Shown: in pieces, positions 58,423 to 64,000 of the stretch | How positions within the stretch are numbered: position 1 is the stretch's first letter | Layout of the letters: every line of letters begins with the position of its first letter | Source of the DNA: Melastoma dodecandrum | Lineage: Eukaryota > Streptophyta > Magnoliopsida > Myrtales > Melastomataceae | DNA length: 64,000 bases | Reading direction: 5' to 3' | Assembly: GCA_029817715.1 (NCBI GenBank) | Contig: JARUPY010000089.1 | Location: 2,431,501-2,495,500, forward strand | Translations under genes and position numbers: made by a program | The notes under the pieces: model-generated | Told to the model about the DNA's origin: nothing | What the model saw: only the letters and a program-made list of their open reading frames with translations | Databases searched by the model: none

Positions 58423-60870
58423 CGTGTTTCCATAGCTTGAGACATATACTATGATGTATTGCAATACTTTTCCTGCCGGACTTCCTCTTTTTCTCCGATG
58501 ATGCAACACATTATAGAATTCATCAAGCGATGTTAACTTTGCAGATTTCACATTCGAACTGCTACGCTACCTCGAGCTATTGAGATGACCTTGAGAATTT
58601 CGCCCTCTGGCATTTCAGCACTCGTCTCTCCTGTGCATCTTTTGCCGTTCCGTCATCCTTGTTTCGAGCAATAATAAACTTCACTATTGGAGGTTTTCGC
58701 AACGACGCTATCTTTCGGCAGATTCGCTTCCATAATACAGCATGATACTGCCAAAAACCTCGCATTGTTCTGTAGAAAAATAAATAAATTTCTCGCAAAC
58801 ATTTTCAGAAAGGCTTTGTTTACATCAAATCTGAAATACGTCGAACGACAAGCTAACAACGGAGGTATCTGGCATAATATATAGCATGATATCTACGCGA
58901 CTGTGTGGTCCAGACATGTTTATCTGGCTCAACAGAAACTTTGGTGACAGGCAATCGTGGCTTGTTTATCCGCCCTATATTGACAACGTTTCGGCAATGA
59001 CGGGTGTGTTGTCTAGCTGGTTTGTCGATTCAACCAGCCAATTGCTATCCTCGTTGGTGGTAGGAAGATACCCCTTTTGTTAAAGACAAAAGAAGGCCGG
59101 TCGAGGCTGTATGGTTCCTGTAACGACGATCACGTTAATGTCAAAGAAACAAACATGCCGGAGGTTTTCCTTCGATTCTCCTTAGCGGCAAAATGCTTTC
59201 AGGGACTACATTATTCTCTCTCGTTTGGCCTGTAATGAGCCTTGGATTTCTCCGCGCATCTTCATCTATTTCGAGGAGACTACTTATGAAAGAAAAAGAA
59301 CAACCGATTCCCTCCTACCAGCTTCGCAAGCACTTTGTTCTCTGATCTCGGTGCCGGAAAATGGTAATTATGCTGCAAATTTTCGAGCTGGCATTTTCAA
59401 AAGATGTTTTTCTGTATGTGGCATCAAAGCATCAATGATTGGATCATAACTTTCGAGACGAAGCGAACAGTGGCTTAGTAAACATCGTTAAGCATACACT
59501 TTCCTATGTAAATTTTGCTGTCCATTCCATTTGATGAAACCACGGGCATTTAACTTTGCAAGTTTCATCGACAAATAATGTTGATCAACGAAAACAAAAC
59601 TCAATGTTAAGGCGAATCGTTCGGCAAGTTCAAATGGAAGTTCTCAATGCTATATGATGAATAAGAGAAGCAAAGACTCAAATTTGATGCCATTAAACTG
59701 ATAAAAAAATTGCGGCAAAATATCATCTGTAGCAACACAAGAAAGCCGATGCAGGGAAAGCATCTCTTGAGGCCAAATGATTTCGAAAAGGTGCCGTTCA
59801 AGTTGCGCAAAATCAATATCGCCATTCCAGAAAGATGGCTCATTTTTCCGGCCTCGTGAGCAAGATGCTCCGGATCCTCTCAGTTCGGACATATCTTTTA
59901 GCATCATGCCTATAGACGGCAACACAGTTGAGCATTTCTCGGTTAAAATCTAGAGAAATTGTTGGCGCACTGGGAATCAAGACATTGCTCTATCTGCCAA
60001 GGGTGATTAACACTAAGAATGAAGCTGTAATCTCGGAAATATGACGATCAGCCCTCCCCCTGTTGGTCGCTCGTACTGTTTTGCATTGAAGGCCGAATGC
60101 CTTTCATAGATATTCCGCACAACAGAACAGTTAGTTCCCATATGGACATCCGGCCGAATGGGGAGGTGGCCTCATCCATCGGATCGCGTAAAGTAAGACA
60201 GTCGCTCGATGACGGATTGGATTACGATGATCGAGCTGAGACAAGGGCCTTTCTGTTTCTACAGAATCTTTGTTATGCTTTTACAGTGTAGGTATCAGAC
60301 ACTACTTCATGCAGTCCTTCAATCTTCGCGAGCATTTCTTCAAGGACTTTGAACTCATACATGTTCCGAACAACATGTTTCCTTAGCAAACATGGACCCA
60401 ATCCCTTGGTAAAGTTCAACGCTGAGATGCCGGCACGGCAAGGGGGTGTCACGGCGGAAAAAAGGAAAGCTTTTATCTTAATATTTGGAAAAAATCCTTA
60501 TAAAAATTAACATCACCCCTTTGCGAAACAGGACTTGGGTAACGTTGATGGATTCTTGGCAATCCACAGTCAAGGGGTGATCAGGCACTCGTGCTATGTG
60601 ATTCGATGCGTCTGTGTATTTGTATTACTTGCCGTTCGCTACAGAACTAGACAGAACTTTTAGAATGAGGTGTAAGAACAAGTTCATGGCATTCAAATGT
60701 TCAATCTTGGGGGGAAAAGATCTTGAAGTCATTGTCATAACCGATATCGCCAATCATAAACACACAAACCGATTCGAAATCACTACTGCGAGGTACCGAA
60801 GCATTTATAACATCAGTTTATTGCGTTCCAATTGAAATTTGCGGAACTCTGGTTGCTGCAGGTGTGCTGT
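58423..60870. other. Long spacer, first part duplicated DUF26 upstream sequence
   Basis: 58,423-58,830 repeats the upstream region of the gene at 56 kb. Beyond this, about 2 kb holds only short open frames. The clearest is on the minus strand at 59,650-59,925 (contains PSFWNGDIDFAQLERHLFEI), which I cannot place in a family. No transposon ends seen. Confidence 0.4.
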
Positions 60871-61275
60871 TTAGTAGTTCTGATCGAAGGGATGGTCAGA
60901 GAGTCTGATTCGGCAGCTGTCCAACTTCACCAAACCCCCATTGCTACCAGTAACACATAGCCCGACATATGCGTCATATGCCACCACGGCACACGTTGTA
61001 CAGTCCTCCTGGGAGATGCTCCCGTCGCATGCTGCCTGCCCGTAGTACGTGTCTTCCCCTATCGTAATATGCTTCTGGACATTGTATCCCGGATCCGAAG
61101 CGTGATCCCGTATGTACTCGAGAACACCGTTGGAGGCCTTCTGGGCATCGCTCGCGCTGTCGTGTGATCCCTGATCGCAGGCGTAATAGCGCACATCGGA
61201 GTTAATAACACCTCTTGCTGTGAAGAACCAGCATACGAAGACGGCAATCGTCGCGAGCATGATCACCGCCCTCAT
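60871..61275 (-). CDS. Secreted DUF26 (Gnk2-like) cysteine-rich protein, 134 aa
   Basis: Single exon with signal peptide MRAVIMLATIAVFVCWFFTA, then a DUF26 domain: YYACDQG, C-DGSISQED-C-TT-C, VGLCVTGS and LDSCRIRLSDHPFDQNY. The last motif departs from the RYEPYEF of its neighbours, so this copy is the most distant in the right-hand group. A TTTAAATA element about 100 bp upstream (61,371-61,380) may be its TATA box. Confidence 0.85.
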   Translation of the reverse strand: MRAVIMLATIAVFVCWFFTARGVINSDVRYYACDQGSHDSASDAQKASNGVLEYIRDHASDPGYNVQKHITIGEDTYYGQAACDGSISQEDCTTCAVVAYDAYVGLCVTGSNGGLVKLDSCRIRLSDHPFDQNY

Positions 61276-62356
61276 ATCGTCCGTGCCAAGAGATAATACT
61301 TAAGGTATACCCTTCCTTTTCTCCTTTCGCCAAGTTTTTTCCGCACGGCGAAATCATCCCCGGCACATTCTATTTAAAGGGCAGCATGTCGTGACAAATC
61401 TCAGCCGTTTTAACCTCACGCTATCCGTCGTTGCTTCCCGAGCCGCCCCTGGGACGAATACCGGGAATCACGAGGGGGGCCTTGTGTCTCTTCGTTATAC
61501 GCGTTCGCGTCGAACCCCATCGCATCAGCTTCAAGAGTACATGGTAGCGTCTCTCCCTGCGTATAGTTAAAAGTTCTCTTACATGCAAACAATTTCCGAC
61601 ATCGTCCATCCTCCATGTGGACTGTTTTCACTTATTTATTCATTTTACTAAAGGAAAGTAAGCGCATAGGATCAGGCTAGTGTTGGCGTCGAGACTTCAC
61701 CGCAGGCCTTCTCAGGCATCGCCGTTCAGGTCGTGGCTGTTAGGGTAACCAAGGAGCACTGCCACGATAGGGCGATGACCATCACGATGGTCACTGATGC
61801 AGTCGCCAAGCCATTTCAGAGAGAGACGATTCCCCCACTTAGTTTTTCACACACTTCCTCTCGAGTTGCCTGTGGGAGGCGCCTCCATTGCTCCGATCGC
61901 TGCTCCTTTATAATACTGACGTATGTGAGCCTAACCTGTGTTGTCCAACAAGTCGAACTAACAAAGGCTTTCCAAATCTACAAGGAGTCGATCACGGTGC
62001 ACCGGCTGGAGAGGGCGATCCACGTACAAGAAACCAGGCCCAGGACTACAACTGCTATTTGTATAACATAGTAATAGTTATAGTAATGGTCTGTACAGCA
62101 GAAAACTACTACTAATGCACGAAGGTACAACGATATTTGTTAAGGTTAAAAGGATTCCTCCATATTTATGCCTTTGTATCTATTCTGTCAGTCCTCTGGG
62201 AAGGCAATGGCAAAAGGCTGCCGATCGACATGCGAAAATACCAGAGTGGTTTTCACTCACTACTCAGGCGCCACCAGATAAAGCCCTCCTGGTTCTTGCA
62301 AAGAGGATAAGTAACCGTAACCGTGTGTTTTACCTAATGCCGCCTTTAAAGGTGTT
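61276..62356. other. Spacer between the last DUF26 gene and FRS2
   Basis: Promoter of the DUF26 gene at the left, FRS2 3' flank at the right. A TATA-like TATTATAAAGG occurs on the minus strand at about 61,908-61,918 followed by a short hydrophobic open piece, perhaps a relic of another copy, but the domain itself is missing. Confidence 0.35.
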
Positions 62357-64000
62357 TCAACCTTGCCTAGTCGTGTCGTCTGGTAAATGTGTTGTTCTGA
62401 CATTCCTGTCATCCTGTAAACGACCAGAAGAGTGAGTCATGGGGAAGAGATTGGAAAAACGAACCGAGCAAGCCTCGGTGTCTTCACCATTAAAACCAGA
62501 CACGTTATGAGGACAAACTCACCCGAATTCCGTAAGCAAAGTTAGCAGGGGACCTGAAGAAATCCATCTGTTCCTGCAAAGCAAAAATACAGTATATACA
62601 ATTACGTAAGAAAACTTTATGATATGAGGGGATACTAGATATTTCATTCAAAGAAGCAACCCATGCACGATACCAGTCCATGCATCCCTTGCTGAGGAGT
62701 GTAGTAACCATCGTGGCTCGGAGCTATGGAATTAAGCTGACCCTGCACTCAGCGTCTCAATAGTGTCAGTCAGTGGCACCAGAACCACAACTTTACAACT
62801 CTAAGATAACGGTTAGATGGATGCTATGCACAGCATACCAGCCCCTGAATCGTCTGTTGGCCGCTGTAGTAACTGTCACGCGTAGGCGCAATCAAGTTCA
62901 GTTGCACCTGCAAAAGATGTCAATGTATTTACAATCCTGCAATGAAGGCATTGAGAAATAGCAGGATTCATACGAGGACAAACCATTTCTTGCACAGATG
63001 GCTGAGTTCCATAGTAGCCATCAAGAACAACGGCTCTCGAGCTTAACTTGTCCTACATGGATTTATTATAGAAGTTATAACCGTACCTTAGCATGCACAA
63101 CACAGAAAAAGCTCCGGTAGGTGAATTCGCAAACAGTATTCATTGATTTTTAGTCTAAACAAGCAAAGGCGGACAAACCATTTGTTGTAAGCTTTCATGT
63201 TCTCCCATAGTTATGATATCAGGCTCCGTTGTCATCTGGAAGAAAGGACAAAAGCAGCAATTTATCAGGGTCCAGATAGGAATCAAGGTCATGGAATGAA
63301 TTCCCACACAACATCACACATTCAAGGAATTCTGACCTTTCTTTTCTTAGTTGGGTTCTTCTTTTTACTTGTCTTGCCCATGCTACGTGGTTGGGTATCA
63401 TGCTCCACACACGACAGACCATGAGCAGCAGGTGCACCAGGATCATTGATAATGAGGCTGTGATCAGAACTATTCATGCTAATGCAATTTACAAATGCTT
63501 CTCCAATTGCTCGAAACGCTAGGTTGTAACTCTCTTGCGAATGTGATGCCTCTTCACAAAATATAAGGGACCTCAGGCACAGATTATTATACCTTTGAAC
63601 CCTCGTTTGAACCTGCTCAGGTTCATCTGCCATTAAATTCCTATTCTTCGACTCTCTAGTCCACCGCTTCATAATATAAGCGGGTGGGATCGAAGAAAGG
63701 CCGGAGATTTGGAGAACGATTAATGCGTGTCTACAAAGATAACCCTTGTACTCAAATAACCGGCATGCACAAGACACTTCAGACCTTATTTCGTTCCACA
63801 ACACGATGAACTCTTGATTATTCTCAAATTCCTGAACCTTGTAAGAAATGCCACTTTCGTCTTGTCTGTCCTTTTTGGGATGGCACGCAATGGCTCCCAA
63901 AACTTCACCCTGAAACTTCTTGAACAGAGTGTGTGTGTAAACGAGCGAAAGACTTTTCTCAAATGGGGAAGGAGATTTTAGAACTGGTTGTTTGTTCAGC
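62357..64000 (-). CDS. FRS2: FAR1-RELATED SEQUENCE 2 (FRS2), C-terminal part, runs off the right edge
   Basis: The window contains the 3' part of a gene of the FHY3/FAR1 family, transposase-derived transcription factors of light signalling. From the right edge the protein reads [20 protein letters not shown], then the SWIM zinc finger C-A-C...C-R-H ([19 protein letters not shown]) and the RYNNLC block; the large exon spans about 63,340-64,000 and ends in a basic [11 protein letters not shown] run, a likely nuclear signal. Five or more small exons follow (63,180-63,235; 62,985-63,055; 62,840-62,910; 62,670-62,745; 62,515-62,570) and a last one from about 62,410 to the stop at 62,357. The N terminus with the FAR1 DNA-binding domain lies outside. 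FRS2 rather than other FRS is judged from the tail exons. Confidence 0.88.

Noticed and set aside
61700..61925. A possible tenth DUF26 copy (TATA and hydrophobic start on the minus strand)
   Set aside because: Only a vague signal-peptide-like piece is seen; the cysteine motif and rest of the domain are absent.
62357..62580. Apparent 1-bp frameshift at the last FRS2 junction
   Set aside because: If the donor is placed after CGG (ATTCGG then GTGAGT), the exons join in phase and end DDTTRQG, so no frameshift is needed.

Overview
This is nuclear DNA from a flowering plant, most likely a rosid eudicot. The evidence is multi-exon genes with GT-AG introns, plastid- and ER-directed housekeeping proteins of plant type, AT-rich spacers, small inverted-repeat elements and a solo LTR. 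I cannot name the species. All calls come from reading the sequence; no database search was run. Exon joins were checked by hand, and for four genes (the SEG2-like gene at 92-2498, NPF5.2, PSAT1, AIR3/SBT5.3) the summed exon lengths give an exact reading frame.

Left part (about 0-35 kb) is a gene-dense block of conserved, mostly single-copy genes: a SEG2-like unknown (-), the plastid splicing factor mTERF4 (-), a peptide/nitrate transporter NPF5.2 (+), BARD1 (-), the exocyst subunit EXO84 (-), the sterol acyltransferase PSAT1 (+), plastid RNase E (-) and the kinetochore scaffold KNL1 (-). From memory of the Arabidopsis map, several of these lie close together there too (PSAT1 At1g04010 beside BARD1 At1g04020; KNL1 At2g04235 near RNE At2g04270).

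Right part (about 36-62 kb) alternates conserved anchors with young, repeat-rich DNA. The anchors are the subtilase AIR3/SBT5.3 (+), choline-phosphate cytidylyltransferase (-) and, running off the right edge, FAR1-RELATED SEQUENCE 2 (-). Between them lie nine copies of a small secreted cysteine-rich DUF26 (ginkbilobin-2-like) gene: five intact and four broken. One group of four sits between KNL1 and AIR3. The other five sit between CCT and FRS2, which as I recall are direct neighbours in Arabidopsis. This expansion is the most distinctive feature of the window. The same stretch holds two copies of a three-copy MITE family (the third is near 5 kb), a 1,375-bp solo LTR with a 5-bp target duplication, two 51-bp minisatellites and a broken UDP-glycosyltransferase.

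No operons, CRISPR arrays or RNA genes were recognised.
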